Assembly (NCBI RefSeq): GCF_000518265.1
Contig: NZ_JADG01000008.1
Span: 434,001 to 498,000, forward strand
Origin: Actinomadura oligospora ATCC 43269
GTDB taxonomy: Bacteria; Actinomycetota; Actinomycetes; Streptosporangiales; Streptosporangiaceae
Direction: 5' to 3'
DNA length: 64,000 bases
Program-made: the position numbers and the translations under genes
Shown: positions 50,230-59,447 of the stretch, one piece after another
Position numbering within the stretch: position 1 is the first letter of the stretch
Layout: each line of letters begins with the position of its first letter
The notes under the pieces: generated by a model
The model's database searches: none
What the model was told of the DNA's origin: nothing
The model's input: only the letters and a program-made list of their open reading frames with translations

Positions 50230-51891
50230 GTGCCGGACACGACGGCCGCGCGGGCCGGGGACCCGGGCACGGTGGGCCCCTACCGGCTGGAACGTCGACT
50301 CGGCACCGGCGGGCAGGGGACGGTCCACGTCGCGCTCGGTCCCGGCGGGCAGCGCGTGGCGATCAAACTGCTGCACCCGCACCTGGTCGCCGACGAGCGG
50401 GCGCGCGGACGGTTCCTCGGCGAGGTCGAGATCGCCAAGCGCGTCGCGCCGTTCTGCACCGCGCCGGTGCTCGACAGCGGCATCGCCCCCGGCGTCGAGG
50501 GCGACCGTCCCTACATCGTCAGCGAGTTCGTGGACGGCCCGTCCCTCCACGCGTCCGTCCGGACGACCGGCCCGCGCTCCGGGGCCGCGCTGCACCGCCT
50601 CGCCGTCAACACCGCGTCCGCGCTCGCCGCGATCCACGAGGCCGGGGTCGTGCACCGCGACTTCAAGCCCGGCAACGTCCTGCTCGGCCCGGACGGCCCG
50701 GTCGTCATCGACTTCGGCATCGCCCGCGCCCTGGACCTCAGCCAGTCCCTCACCACCAGCCAGGCCGTCGGCAGCCCCGCCTACATGGCCCCCGAGCAGA
50801 TCGCGAACAAGGAGATCGGCGCCGCCGCCGACCTGTTCGCCTGGGCCGCCACCCTGCTCTTCGCCGCCACCGGCCGCCGCGCGTTCGGCGGCGACTCCAT
50901 CCCGGCCGTCATGCACGCGATCCTGCACGACGAACCCGACCTCCCGGATCTGGACGAGCAGCTCAGCGACCTCGTCCGCGCCTGCCTCGCCAAGGACCCC
51001 GCCGACCGTCCCACCGCCGTCGCCGTCCTCGACGCGCTCCGCGGCCCGTCCTCCCGCGCCACGCCCGTCGCCGCCCCGGTCCCTGCGCCTGCCGTTCCGG
51101 ACGAGCCGTCCACGCCGGACGAGCCGTCCGTGCCCGCTCGCACGATGTCGGACGACCCGTCCGCGCCTGGTCGTACGGTGCAAGACGAGTCGCCGGCGCC
51201 CGCTCGCACGGTGCAGGACGAGGCGTCCACCCCAAGTCGCACGGTGCAGGACGATCCGTCCTCGCCCGCCCGTGCCGCCCTGGACGCGTCGTCGTCCCAG
51301 CAGGCCGCCCTCTCCCCGGGCGGCGATGCGGACGGGAAGGCGCCGGGCCGGTCGCGCCGCCGGGTCGTCCTGCTGACGGCGGCGGTCGCCGCCCTGGTCC
51401 TCGCGGCCTCGGGTGCGGCCTACATGGCCGGGACGGCCGGAGATCCGGGCGGCCCACGCGCCGCGTCGGGACCGACGCCGCTCGCCAGCGGGGCGACGAC
51501 CGCGCCCACGCCGTCGAGCGCGCCGTCGTCGGGGAAGCCGGCGAAGAAACCGTCGAGCGGGTCGTCCGCGTCGAACGGCCCGGTGAATTCGTCCGGCCCG
51601 TCGGGGAACCGTCCGACCCAGCCGTCCGGTAAGAGCAGCCGTCCTCCGAAGAGCGGCGGTGGCGGATCCAAGCCCGGCAACGGTACGAAAACGCTCGGGA
51701 CCGTTGGCAAGGCGGATATGGACCGCTACTGCAACGCGAAGGGCCAGGCATATTCGATGCAGCAGGGCGGCCACTACTACTGTGCCGTGCCCAGCTCCAT
51801 CCCGGTCACCTGGACCGACGTCTGTAAATGGCGCAACCCAGGTCGCTCACCCGTCTTCGCCGACGGCACCACCTGCAAGACGACCTCCTGA
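50230..51891 (+). CDS. Membrane Ser/Thr protein kinase (PknB-like)
   Basis: 553 residues from GTG after GGAGG. Kinase domain (about 17-275): glycine loop LGTGGQGTVHVAL, VAIKLL, catalytic VHRDFKPGNVL, DFGIA and MAPEQ. Linker of five 11-residue repeats (about 297-351), one membrane helix (VVLLTAAVAALVLAASGAAY), a Ser/Pro/Gly extracytoplasmic spacer and a C-terminal domain with four cysteines (DRYCNAKG, HYYCAV, DVCKWRN, TTCKTT). Signals an unknown extracellular cue. Confidence 0.9.
   Translation: MPDTTAARAGDPGTVGPYRLERRLGTGGQGTVHVALGPGGQRVAIKLLHPHLVADERARGRFLGEVEIAKRVAPFCTAPVLDSGIAPGVEGDRPYIVSEFVDGPSLHASVRTTGPRSGAALHRLAVNTASALAAIHEAGVVHRDFKPGNVLLGPDGPVVIDFGIARALDLSQSLTTSQAVGSPAYMAPEQIANKEIGAAADLFAWAATLLFAATGRRAFGGDSIPAVMHAILHDEPDLPDLDEQLSDLVRACLAKDPADRPTAVAVLDALRGPSSRATPVAAPVPAPAVPDEPSTPDEPSVPARTMSDDPSAPGRTVQDESPAPARTVQDEASTPSRTVQDDPSSPARAALDASSSQQAALSPGGDADGKAPGRSRRRVVLLTAAVAALVLAASGAAYMAGTAGDPGGPRAASGPTPLASGATTAPTPSSAPSSGKPAKKPSSGSSASNGPVNSSGPSGNRPTQPSGKSSRPPKSGGGGSKPGNGTKTLGTVGKADMDRYCNAKGQAYSMQQGGHYYCAVPSSIPVTWTDVCKWRNPGRSPVFADGTTCKTTS
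51118..51282 (+). repeat. 33-bp in-frame tandem repeat (5 units)
   Basis: Encodes five 11-residue units: DEPSVPARTMS, DDPSAPGRTVQ, DESPAPARTVQ, DEASTPSRTVQ, DDPSSPARAAL. Thr/Ser-rich, in the juxtamembrane linker of the kinase; plausible autophosphorylation sites. Confidence 0.8.
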
Positions 51892-51901
51892 TCCCGAAAC
51901 G

Positions 51902-51940
51902 GGAGAACGCCCTCACGACACCGTCGCGAGGGCGTTCCCG
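51902..51940. terminator. Bidirectional terminator between convergent genes
   Basis: Stem GAACGCCCTC (51905-51914) with GAGGGCGTTC (51928-51937), extended by flanking G/C, between the kinase stop and the collagenase stop. Confidence 0.75.
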
Positions 51941-51948
51941 TCGGTTTC

Positions 51949-54198
51949 CTAGTACTTGCTGGAGATGGTCACGCCGCTGAAGCCGGTGGTGGCGTAGAGG
52001 CTGACGTAGTTGTAGTCACCGGCTCGCAGGCCGGTGATGGTCAGGGTTTCGGAGTTGCCCGAGTTCGCTGATCGAGTGGCGTAGGCGCCGGTCGTGGCCC
52101 AGTTGTTCGGGTTGAAGTAGAGGTCGGCGTTTCCGGTGCCGCCGGACGTGGTGATGGTGAGGCTGCTCGTCCCGGCCGGGACGTACAGGTAGAAGTACGC
52201 GTAGTTGCCGGCCGTCGCGGAGACCCCGGTGCGCGTGCAGTCCTTTCCGAGAGCGCGCGTGTCGGTTCCGTCGCAGGTCGTGCCGCCACCGGGCGGGTTG
52301 CCGCCGCCGCCGGAGAGGGAGTCCAGCCAGGTGGTGAACTCGCTGTCGTAGTTCAGGGACTTGGTGAAGGTGTAGGCGGCGTCGTAGTTCCCGGCGCGGT
52401 AGTAGCCGAGCAGTCTCGTGACGTCCGCCGGGTGCTTCTCGAACATGAACCGGACCGCCAGGTAGCCCCAGTGGTAGGTGCGGTTCACGTTGGTGTTGGC
52501 GTAGGTCGTGTCGAAGAGCGTGCTCAGCGCGTAGGTGTGCTTCTTGGCCTCGTTGAGCGCGTCGGTGTAGGCCAGGTTCCGGTACGAGTAGGAGACGTAC
52601 TCCGCGACGCCCTCGACCCACCAGATGTCGGGCCGGACGGTCGACGCGTCGAAGTCGCCGTACTGGTCGTAGCGTCCGTCGAGATAGTGCGTGTACTCGT
52701 GGTTGAGGTTCCAGATGCGGGCGGCGAAGCCGTTGTCGTCGGACCGCTGGTAGGCGATGAAGCGCGGCGTGTTCGTCGTGGACGACGGGTCGCCCTCCAG
52801 GTACATGCCGCCGTTGTTGGTGTCGATGCCGAAGATGACCCCGGCGTAGGTCTGGTAGTCGTCCGGCGAGGCGAAGACGACCACTTCCATGTTGGAGTTG
52901 TTGTCGTTCGCGACCGGCGTTCCGCCGTCCTTGGTGAGGTTGTGGAAGTAGGCGTTCTGGTTCAGCATGCTCGTGCAGGCCGCGTTCGCCTCGTCCGAGG
53001 TGACGGCCTGGGCGAGGATGTGCAGGACGTTCGCGCTGCACGTGTAGTTCTTCGTGAGGACGGCCTGCTTGACCCGGTTGGGCAGGTCGCACGTGCCGTA
53101 GGACGAGCAGTTCGACTCGTCGTAGGCGTTGGCCACGTCCGCGACCCGCACCCACAGCGGCGCGGTCGTGCCGGTGATGGAGCTGCCGTCGAGCAGGCTC
53201 TTGATGAGCGGGCGCACCTTGCTCTGCAACCCCGCGTACTGGACGAACCGGGCGGTCTCACCGCCCGCGTTCGAGACCAGGAACGCCGAGGCGGTGCCGA
53301 GCAGGTTCATGTGGTCGCGGGCGAAGGAGTAGACCGCGTCCACGATGCTCGGGTCGGCCTGCACGGCCTCCGGGTATCCGGCGGCCCACTGGCCCCGGAA
53401 CAACACGGTGTAGACGTTGTTCACCGCGTTCCGCATGTACCAGGACGCGTCGTACGCGCTGTTGTACGCCGCGAGCAGGCGCTTCACCACGTACAGGTAG
53501 CGGGCGTTCTCCGCGGAGGAGTCGATCAGGATGACCGCCTCACCCAGGATCTCGCCGTTCGCGTCGCTGAGCGTGCTCGACGCCGCGTTGGCGTAGAACG
53601 CGTCGAGCGCGCCCTCGGTGGCCGTGGCCAGCGTCTTCGTGTACTGGCCGACCGTGCCGGGGTTGTAGTACTGCACGTAGTAGCCGGCCCGCAGGAACAG
53701 GACAAGCTGCTCGGTGCTCGTCGCGTTCGTCCCGTTGTAGGACGTGGCGTTGTCGCGAAGCGCGTTCGCGATCGTGACCATCTGCGCCTCGCGGAAGGCG
53801 CCGTACTGGTCCTGGCCGGTGATCGAGAACAGCGAGTTGACGCAGTCGACCGACGCCGCCTTCACGGCGTTGACCAGCGCTGTTCCGGTGTTGCCGGTGA
53901 AGTCCGACACCGAGCAGGCCGCCGCCGCGGCGGGCGAGAGCGTGGCCGGCTTGAGGAGCTTCCTGGGAGCGTTCTTGAGAGACGGCGTGAGCGGGTCGCG
54001 GAGCTTGGCGCCCTTCTTCACGTTCATCTCGTCCGGCTTGACCAGCCTGGTCGGGCCGGAGATCTCGCGGTCGTGCCGGGTGGGGGTGGGCTTGGCGGGT
54101 GTGGGCTGGGACGGGGCGGCGAGGGCGGGAGCGCCCGTGCCTCCGGCCGCGAGAGCGACGGCGACCAGGAGCGTGGTCGCCCATCGGCGTGGGGACAT
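51949..54198 (-). CDS. Secreted M9-type collagenase/metallopeptidase with PPC domain
   Basis: 749 residues. Signal peptide MSPRRWATTLLVAVALAAGG...ALA. N-terminal activator-type helical domain (to about 390), peptidase domain with NHEYTHYLDGRYDQYGDF (HExxH zinc site) and downstream WWVEGVAEYVSYSY supplying the third ligand Glu, then a pre-peptidase C-terminal domain (about 640-749). This is the layout of bacterial collagenases of family M9. Secreted to degrade extracellular protein. Upstream region contains an inverted repeat at 54275. Confidence 0.9.
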   Translation of the reverse strand: MSPRRWATTLLVAVALAAGGTGAPALAAPSQPTPAKPTPTRHDREISGPTRLVKPDEMNVKKGAKLRDPLTPSLKNAPRKLLKPATLSPAAAAACSVSDFTGNTGTALVNAVKAASVDCVNSLFSITGQDQYGAFREAQMVTIANALRDNATSYNGTNATSTEQLVLFLRAGYYVQYYNPGTVGQYTKTLATATEGALDAFYANAASSTLSDANGEILGEAVILIDSSAENARYLYVVKRLLAAYNSAYDASWYMRNAVNNVYTVLFRGQWAAGYPEAVQADPSIVDAVYSFARDHMNLLGTASAFLVSNAGGETARFVQYAGLQSKVRPLIKSLLDGSSITGTTAPLWVRVADVANAYDESNCSSYGTCDLPNRVKQAVLTKNYTCSANVLHILAQAVTSDEANAACTSMLNQNAYFHNLTKDGGTPVANDNNSNMEVVVFASPDDYQTYAGVIFGIDTNNGGMYLEGDPSSTTNTPRFIAYQRSDDNGFAARIWNLNHEYTHYLDGRYDQYGDFDASTVRPDIWWVEGVAEYVSYSYRNLAYTDALNEAKKHTYALSTLFDTTYANTNVNRTYHWGYLAVRFMFEKHPADVTRLLGYYRAGNYDAAYTFTKSLNYDSEFTTWLDSLSGGGGNPPGGGTTCDGTDTRALGKDCTRTGVSATAGNYAYFYLYVPAGTSSLTITTSGGTGNADLYFNPNNWATTGAYATRSANSGNSETLTITGLRAGDYNYVSLYATTGFSGVTISSKY

Positions 54199-54274
54199 TG
54201 GCCAGCTTCTCCTCTGAACGGGGGGAGTGGAGAGTCGGGCGAGACCGGCCGGTCTTCTGTCGGACGGCTGTAAA

Positions 54275-54290
54275 ATGTCACATGCGACAT
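54275..54290. promoter_or_regulatory. Inverted repeat in the collagenase promoter region
   Basis: ATGTC-N6-GACAT, lying between TTGTTA- and CATTTT-like elements 17 bp apart on the minus strand, about 80 bp before the start. Possible repressor site. The remaining 335-bp interval to the lipase gene shows no gene. Confidence 0.4.
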
Positions 54291-54533
54291 GTCCTAACAA
54301 GACCCAATTCATCGGGCGTTCACGGACATGCGCTCCGGCACCCTGGGTGACCGCCCCGGCGCGTCACGCGATCGCGACATGACGCGTGCCCGGCCCGTTT
54401 CGCGGGAAGCTCCGGAGGCCGCCTCCCGTCAATGGCGAATCTCGCCGAAAAGCGCGCACTTTTTGACTGGGACTGCAATTAGCCATGCGATGTATAAGTG
54501 AGGTGATCAACCCCCCTTTTTCAGGAGTGCCCC

Positions 54534-55343
54534 ATGCGCGTCCCCCGCCTGCTCGCGTTCTCCGCCGGTACCGCCGTCATTCTCGGCGGCGCCCTGCTCA
54601 CCACCGGAACGGCGGAAGCCGCCGGACAGAACTACGTCGCGCTCGGCGACTCCTACTCGGCCGGCGTCGGCGCCGGGTCCTACGACTCCGGCAGCGGCTC
54701 CTGTTCGCGCAGCACCAAGGCGTACCCGCAGCTCTGGGCCAACTCCAACGCCCCGTCGTCGTTCAGGTTCGTCGCGTGCTCGGGCGCGACGACCGACTCG
54801 GTGACCAGCGGCCAGCTGAGCGCCCTCAGCTCCTCGACCACCCTCGCCAGCATCACCGTCGGCGGCAACGACGCCGGGTTCGCCAGCGTCATGCAGACCT
54901 GCGTGCTCAGCTCCGACTCGTCCTGTGTCACGGCGGTCAATAACGCGAAGACGTACGCGCAGAACACGCTTCCCGGGAAACTCGACACGCTCTACGGGTC
55001 GATGAAGTCGAAGGCCCCGTCCGCGAAATTCGTGGTGCTCGGATACCCGCACCTCTATTACATGAACAGCGGTTTCTGCATCGGCCTGAGCAACACCAAG
55101 CGGAGCGCCCTGAACTCCGCCGCGGACGCCCTCGACAGCACGATCTCGGCCGCCTCGTCCCGCGCCGGGTTCAAGTTCTCCGACGTCAGGCCCATCTTCA
55201 ACACCCACGAGCTCTGCTCGGGCGACGACTGGCTGAACTCGGTCACCATCCCGATCGGGAACTCCTACCACCCGACCGCGCTCGGCCAGTCCAGCGGCTA
55301 CCTGCCCGGATTCAAGAACGGCGTCGCCTCCGCCCTCAAGTAG
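54534..55343 (+). CDS. Secreted SGNH/GDSL lipase
   Basis: 269 residues, AGGAG before ATG. Signal peptide MRVPRLLAFSAGTAVILGGALL (cleavage after AEA). Block I ALGDSYSAGVGAG (Ser nucleophile), GGND (block III), and a C-terminal SYHPTALGQ supply the oxyanion hole and His. Six cysteines suit the three disulfides of Streptomyces rimosus-type lipases. Hydrolyses lipid esters outside the cell. Confidence 0.92.
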   Translation: MRVPRLLAFSAGTAVILGGALLTTGTAEAAGQNYVALGDSYSAGVGAGSYDSGSGSCSRSTKAYPQLWANSNAPSSFRFVACSGATTDSVTSGQLSALSSSTTLASITVGGNDAGFASVMQTCVLSSDSSCVTAVNNAKTYAQNTLPGKLDTLYGSMKSKAPSAKFVVLGYPHLYYMNSGFCIGLSNTKRSALNSAADALDSTISAASSRAGFKFSDVRPIFNTHELCSGDDWLNSVTIPIGNSYHPTALGQSSGYLPGFKNGVASALK

Positions 55344-55427
55344 GACGCGGCGAAACTGGTCCTATTTCGGTCATGCGATGACGTGCCGACCTGACGTCCG
55401 GAAGTGACGTCCGCGATCCGGCCGACA

Positions 55428-55469
55428 TTGTGACCACCTGGTCAGAAATACTTGTGACCGCCCGGTCAG
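55428..55469. promoter_or_regulatory. Twin 18-bp operator-like repeats before the ABC exporter operon
   Basis: Two near-identical copies (55428-55445 and 55452-55469), 24 bp apart, each a TGACC-N3-GGTCA type palindrome (TGACCACCTGGTCA, TGACCGCCCGGTCA). About 120 bp before the ABC ATPase gene; typical of TetR-family sites. Confidence 0.6.
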
Positions 55470-55495
55470 CCCCTCGGGTCCCCCGAGGGGCTGAC
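55465..55495 (+). terminator. Perfect hairpin downstream of the lipase gene
   Basis: 13-bp stem (55465-55477 with 55483-55495), 5-base loop, then GCGTTCCCCC. Overlaps the second operator copy. Confidence 0.65.
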
Positions 55496-55586
55496 GCGTT
55501 CCCCCCGCCGCCCTGACGAAAGTCGGGGGCGGCCGGTGCCGATCGTCGGCTCCGCCCGGCCGGGCCCGGTTCCTAGCGTGGTCGGC

Positions 55587-56507
55587 ATGATCACGATGCG
55601 GGACCTGACCAAGCGGTTCGGGGAACGGACGGCGGTGGACGGCCTCACGCTGGACATCGCCTCCGGCAAGGTGACCGGCTTCCTCGGCCCGAACGGAGCC
55701 GGCAAGTCCACGACGATGCGGATGGTCCTCGGCCTGGACCGGCCGAGCGCCGGGACGGCGCTGGTGAACGGCCGTCCCTTCGCCGAGCTGCGGCATCCGC
55801 TCCGCGAGGTGGGCGCGCTGCTCGACGCCAAGGCCGTCCACCCCGGACGGTCCATCCGGGCCCACCTGCTGGCGGCGGCGCGCAGCAACGGCCTGCCCGG
55901 ACGGCGCGTCGACGAGGTGCTGGCACTCGTCGGGCTCGAGGCGGTCGCCCGCCGCCGCGCCGGGACGCTGTCCCTCGGCATGGGGCAGCGGCTCGGCATC
56001 GCCGGGGCGCTGCTCGGCGACCCGGCGGTGCTGATGTTCGACGAACCGGTGAACGGCCTCGACCCCGACGGCGTGCTGTGGATGCGGCGGCTCATGCGGT
56101 CGCTCGCCGCCGAGGGGCGCACGGTGTTCGTGTCCAGCCACCTGATGAGCGAGATGCAGCTGACCGCCGACCGGCTGGTGGTGATCGGCCGCGGGCGGCT
56201 CCTCGCGGACGCCCCGATGGCGGAGGTCGTCGCGTCCGGGACCCGGGTCCGGGTGCGCAGCCCGCGCGCCCGCGAGCTGGCCGCCTTCCTCACCTCGGCC
56301 GGACTGGACGTGATGGTCGGGCCGGACGGGGAACTGACCGTGTCCGACGCGTCCGCCGAACGGGTCGGGACGCTCGCGCACGAGGCCGGGATACCGCTGT
56401 TCGAGCTGACCGTCCGGCAGCGGTCGCTGGAGGAGGCGTACATGGAGCTGACCAGCGAGAGCGTCGAGTTCGGCGTCGCCGAGCCGCGCGTGGAGGCGCG
56501 GGCATGA
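55587..56507 (+). CDS. ABC-2 exporter ATPase
   Basis: 306 residues. Walker A GPNGAGKST near residue 38, signature LSLGMGQRLGIAGAL, Walker B VLMFDEPVNGLD, H-loop SSHLMSE. C-terminal DUF4162-like domain follows. The CcmA/DrrA-type drug-exporter subfamily. Overlaps the permease gene by four bases. Twin palindromes upstream suggest TetR-type control. Confidence 0.9.
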   Translation: MITMRDLTKRFGERTAVDGLTLDIASGKVTGFLGPNGAGKSTTMRMVLGLDRPSAGTALVNGRPFAELRHPLREVGALLDAKAVHPGRSIRAHLLAAARSNGLPGRRVDEVLALVGLEAVARRRAGTLSLGMGQRLGIAGALLGDPAVLMFDEPVNGLDPDGVLWMRRLMRSLAAEGRTVFVSSHLMSEMQLTADRLVVIGRGRLLADAPMAEVVASGTRVRVRSPRARELAAFLTSAGLDVMVGPDGELTVSDASAERVGTLAHEAGIPLFELTVRQRSLEEAYMELTSESVEFGVAEPRVEARA

Positions 56508-57322
56508 GCGGGGGCGGGGACATGAACGAAGGCAGAGGTATGAGCGGGGGCATGGGCAAGGGCGGGGGCATGAGGAACGCGTTCGCGGCGGAGTGGACGA
56601 AGCTCTGGTCGCTGCGTTCCACGTGGTGGGCGCTGGCGATCTCGATGGGCCTGATGACGGTGATGGCGTTCACCGTCGGACGGTCGGTCGTCGACAACAA
56701 CACCAACGCGCAGAGCGGCGACGACCAGGGGATCGTCTCGGTCAGCGGCACCGCGATCAGCTCGGTCGACCTGGTCCAGTTCGTCCCGGTCGCGCTGGCG
56801 ATCCTGATGGTGACGGGCGAGTACGCGTCCGGGATGATCCGCCCGACCTTCACCTGGGTGCCGTCGCGCGGACGCGTCCTCGCGGCGAAGGCGCTGGTCG
56901 TGACGTCCGTGGTGATCCCGCTGGGCGTGCTGCTCGGCGTGGTCGGCACGGTCGCCGCGGGCTTCGCGCTGGGGGACTGGGGCCGCTTCAGCTGGACGGA
57001 CGCGACGTCCGACATCCTCGCGTTCGCCCTGTACCTGGGCCTGGTCTGCGTCTTCGCCCTCGGTGTCGCGACGCTGCTGCGCAGCACGGCGGGCACGCTG
57101 ACCACGGCGTTCCTCGGCCTGATGGCGCTGCCGATGCTGCTCATGGGGCCCGCGGCGTCGCGTCCGCTGGCCGAGAACCTGCCGAGCAGCGCCGGACGCA
57201 CCTTCATGGGGATCGCCGAGGACGCGCCCTACCGGGGCTCGATCGGGCTGGCCGTCCTGGTCGCGTGGACGGTCGCGTCCCTGCTGTTCGGCCGTTTCAT
57301 CCTGGTGCGCCGCGACGCCTGA
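56504..57322 (+). CDS. ABC-2 exporter permease
   Basis: 272 residues, about six membrane helices (WALAISMGLMTVMAFTV, YLGLVCVFALGVATLL). The N-terminus before the conserved MRNAFAAEWTKLWSLRSTWW is a Gly/Met-rich stretch with five in-frame Met codons (MSGGGDMNEGRGMSGG...), so the true start may be 56571. ATG 56504 overlaps the ATPase stop. Its 3' end is triplicated at the DNA level. Confidence 0.85.
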   Translation: MSGGGDMNEGRGMSGGMGKGGGMRNAFAAEWTKLWSLRSTWWALAISMGLMTVMAFTVGRSVVDNNTNAQSGDDQGIVSVSGTAISSVDLVQFVPVALAILMVTGEYASGMIRPTFTWVPSRGRVLAAKALVVTSVVIPLGVLLGVVGTVAAGFALGDWGRFSWTDATSDILAFALYLGLVCVFALGVATLLRSTAGTLTTAFLGLMALPMLLMGPAASRPLAENLPSSAGRTFMGIAEDAPYRGSIGLAVLVAWTVASLLFGRFILVRRDA

Positions 57323-57354
57323 GCGCCGCGACGCCTGAGCGCCGCGACGCCTGA
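57307..57354 (+). repeat. 16-bp perfect tandem repeat spanning the permease stop codon
   Basis: GCGCCGCGACGCCTGA occurs three times without change (57307-57322, 57323-57338, 57339-57354); each copy includes the RRDA-stop end of the permease gene. Recent slippage duplication. Confidence 0.9.
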
Positions 57355-57363
57355 GCGTCCGGC

Positions 57364-58032
57364 TCAGCCCGGCCCGTCTGGATCGTCCACCATGCCGGCC
57401 TCGTAGGCGATGATCGCCGCCTGCACCCGGTTCCGGACGTCCAGCCGGGCCAGCACCGCGCTCACGTACGACTTGACGGTCCCCTCGACGACGTGCAGCC
57501 GCGCGGCGATCTCCGCGTTGGACAGACCGGCCCCGACCAGCGCCAGCACCTCGGTCTCCCGGGGCGACAGCACCGCGGTCCGCCGCCGCGCCGTCGCCCG
57601 GCGGGTCAGGCGTCCGCCGCCGAACTCGCTGATCAGCCGCTGCGCCACCCGCGGCGACAGGTACGCCGCCCCGTCCGCGACGGCCCGGACGCCCGCGATC
57701 AGCTCGTGCGGATCCCCCGATTTCAGCAGGAACCCGGCCGCGCCGTCCGCCAGCGCCCGCTCGATGTACTCGTCCTCGCCGAACGTGGTGAGCATGACGA
57801 CGGCCGTGCCCGGCACGGCGCGGCGCAGCTCGGCCGCGGCGGACAGGCCGTCCAGCCTGGGCATCCGGATGTCGAGCAGCACCACGTCCGGACGGTGCGC
57901 GCGGGCCATCTCGATCGCGGCCCGCCCGTCCCCGGCCTCGGCGACCACCTCGACGTCCGGGGCGGCGGACAGGATCGCCCGGACCCCGGCCCGGATCATG
58001 GCCTCGTCGTCCGCGAGCAGCACCCGGATCAC
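57364..58032 (-). CDS. NarL/FixJ response regulator
   Basis: 222 residues from GTG overlapping the kinase stop (GTGA). Receiver: DDE at 8-10, phospho-Asp in VVLLDIRMP near 54, T in VVMLTTFGE, K in FLLKSGDP. LuxR HTH: LSPRETEVLALVGAGLSNAEIAARL...VKSYVSAVLARL. Partner of the kinase just upstream; likely controls the flanking ABC genes, as is common for these modules. Confidence 0.92.
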   Translation of the reverse strand: MIRVLLADDEAMIRAGVRAILSAAPDVEVVAEAGDGRAAIEMARAHRPDVVLLDIRMPRLDGLSAAAELRRAVPGTAVVMLTTFGEDEYIERALADGAAGFLLKSGDPHELIAGVRAVADGAAYLSPRVAQRLISEFGGGRLTRRATARRRTAVLSPRETEVLALVGAGLSNAEIAARLHVVEGTVKSYVSAVLARLDVRNRVQAAIIAYEAGMVDDPDGPG

Positions 58033-59447
58033 GGCCGCGCGTCCTTCGTGGCCAGCCTGTTGTTCTGGAAGCACAGCCGGTAAACCTCCCCGAGCCCCAG
58101 GAGGTTCCCGTCCGACCGGAAGTACCGGCACCGGGCTCCGGCGGGCGGGTCCGGGAACGTCCGGACGCGGTCGACGTCGGAGTTGATCAGATCCATCCGG
58201 GGCAGGACCCGCTCGACGTCGCCCTGCGCCTGCCCGGCCCGCAGCGCCGCGAAGTCGGCGGGCCGCAGCACCGAGTTCAGCGTCGCGAAGGCGTAGTAAC
58301 CGACCATCACCACCGACAGCGCCGCCACCAGCCCGGCCGGAACCGCGAACGTCACGACCAGCCCCCGCCGCCTCTGCTGCCTGTGCCGCGTCAGCTCGTC
58401 CTGCGGACCGCTCTCCGGCCGTTCCAGGACGGCCCGCACCTCGAACCCGCCGTCCGCCGTGGCCCCCGCGCGCAGGTCACGAACCCGCCCGGCCAGCCCG
58501 TCCAAGCCGCTACCACCCCCAGTGAGCTGCGACGTCTCCTCCGAGGGCCCGTTGGTCACCGACACCACCGACGCGCCGACCCGCACCACAACACTCGCTC
58601 CCGGCGCGTGCTTGGCCGCGTTCGTCAGCCCCTCCTGGACGACCCGGTACGCCGTCCGAGCGTCCACCGGAACACCGTCCTCGACCAGCCGGACGTCCAT
58701 CCCCGACGAGGCCGCCCGCCGCACCAGCCCTGCGACCGACCCGTCGGCCTCGTCCCGCAGCAGCCCGATGATCTCGTGCAGGCGGTCGGTCGCGTCCGCC
58801 GCGCCCGCGCGCAGCTCGGCCGCCGCCTTCCGATGACGCTCCGGCAGATCCGCCGCGACCTGCAACGCCCCGGCCCGGACGGCAAGAAGTGCCAACTCGT
58901 GCCCCAGTGAATCGTGCATGTCCTGAGCGATCCGGGCACGCTCCCTGAGCCGCTCCCGCTCGGCGACGATCCGCTGCTCCCGCTCCAGCTGCTCGACCCG
59001 CTCCCACCCCGCGCGCACGAGCGCCTGATACTGCCGCCGGTACCGCCCCACAAGCCACGGCAGGACCCCGAGCAGCACCAGCCAGATCGTCAGCGGGAAC
59101 CACTGCGTCACGTCGATCCCGCGCACGAGGTTGAGGACCGTCCCGCCGACGAACACCGCCGAGAACAGCCACACCACAGGACGAGCCTGCGCGGCCCGCC
59201 GTCCGGTCAGGTAAGCCACGACCGGAACCGCGAACGCGAAGTTCCCCTGATCCATCGTGAGCCCGATGACCAGCAACAACCCCACCTGCGGCCGAATCCA
59301 CCCGGCCACCGCCGCCCCGATGACCCCCACCCCGGCCACCGCGACCCACCACCGCCAGTCAGCCCCCCGAACCGGCAGCAACCCACCAATGACCACCGGC
59401 ATGGCCACAACAACCCAAACCAGCGCACCCCACCCAACCCGTACCAC
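58029..59447 (-). CDS. NarL-type histidine kinase with C-terminal membrane extension
   Basis: About 472 residues; GTG at 59447 chosen, start uncertain. N-terminal membrane helices (about five), DHp H-box RARIAQDMHDSLGHELALLA, HATPase N-box GLTNAAKHAPGASVVV and GLDGLAGRV. After the ATPase comes a further membrane helix (GLVVTFAVPAGLVAALSVVM) and about 85 extracytoplasmic residues with two cysteines (GARCRYFRSDG, YRLCFQNN). The extension is unusual for this kinase family. Confidence 0.85.
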   Translation of the reverse strand: MVRVGWGALVWVVVAMPVVIGGLLPVRGADWRWWVAVAGVGVIGAAVAGWIRPQVGLLLVIGLTMDQGNFAFAVPVVAYLTGRRAAQARPVVWLFSAVFVGGTVLNLVRGIDVTQWFPLTIWLVLLGVLPWLVGRYRRQYQALVRAGWERVEQLEREQRIVAERERLRERARIAQDMHDSLGHELALLAVRAGALQVAADLPERHRKAAAELRAGAADATDRLHEIIGLLRDEADGSVAGLVRRAASSGMDVRLVEDGVPVDARTAYRVVQEGLTNAAKHAPGASVVVRVGASVVSVTNGPSEETSQLTGGGSGLDGLAGRVRDLRAGATADGGFEVRAVLERPESGPQDELTRHRQQRRRGLVVTFAVPAGLVAALSVVMVGYYAFATLNSVLRPADFAALRAGQAQGDVERVLPRMDLINSDVDRVRTFPDPPAGARCRYFRSDGNLLGLGEVYRLCFQNNRLATKDARP

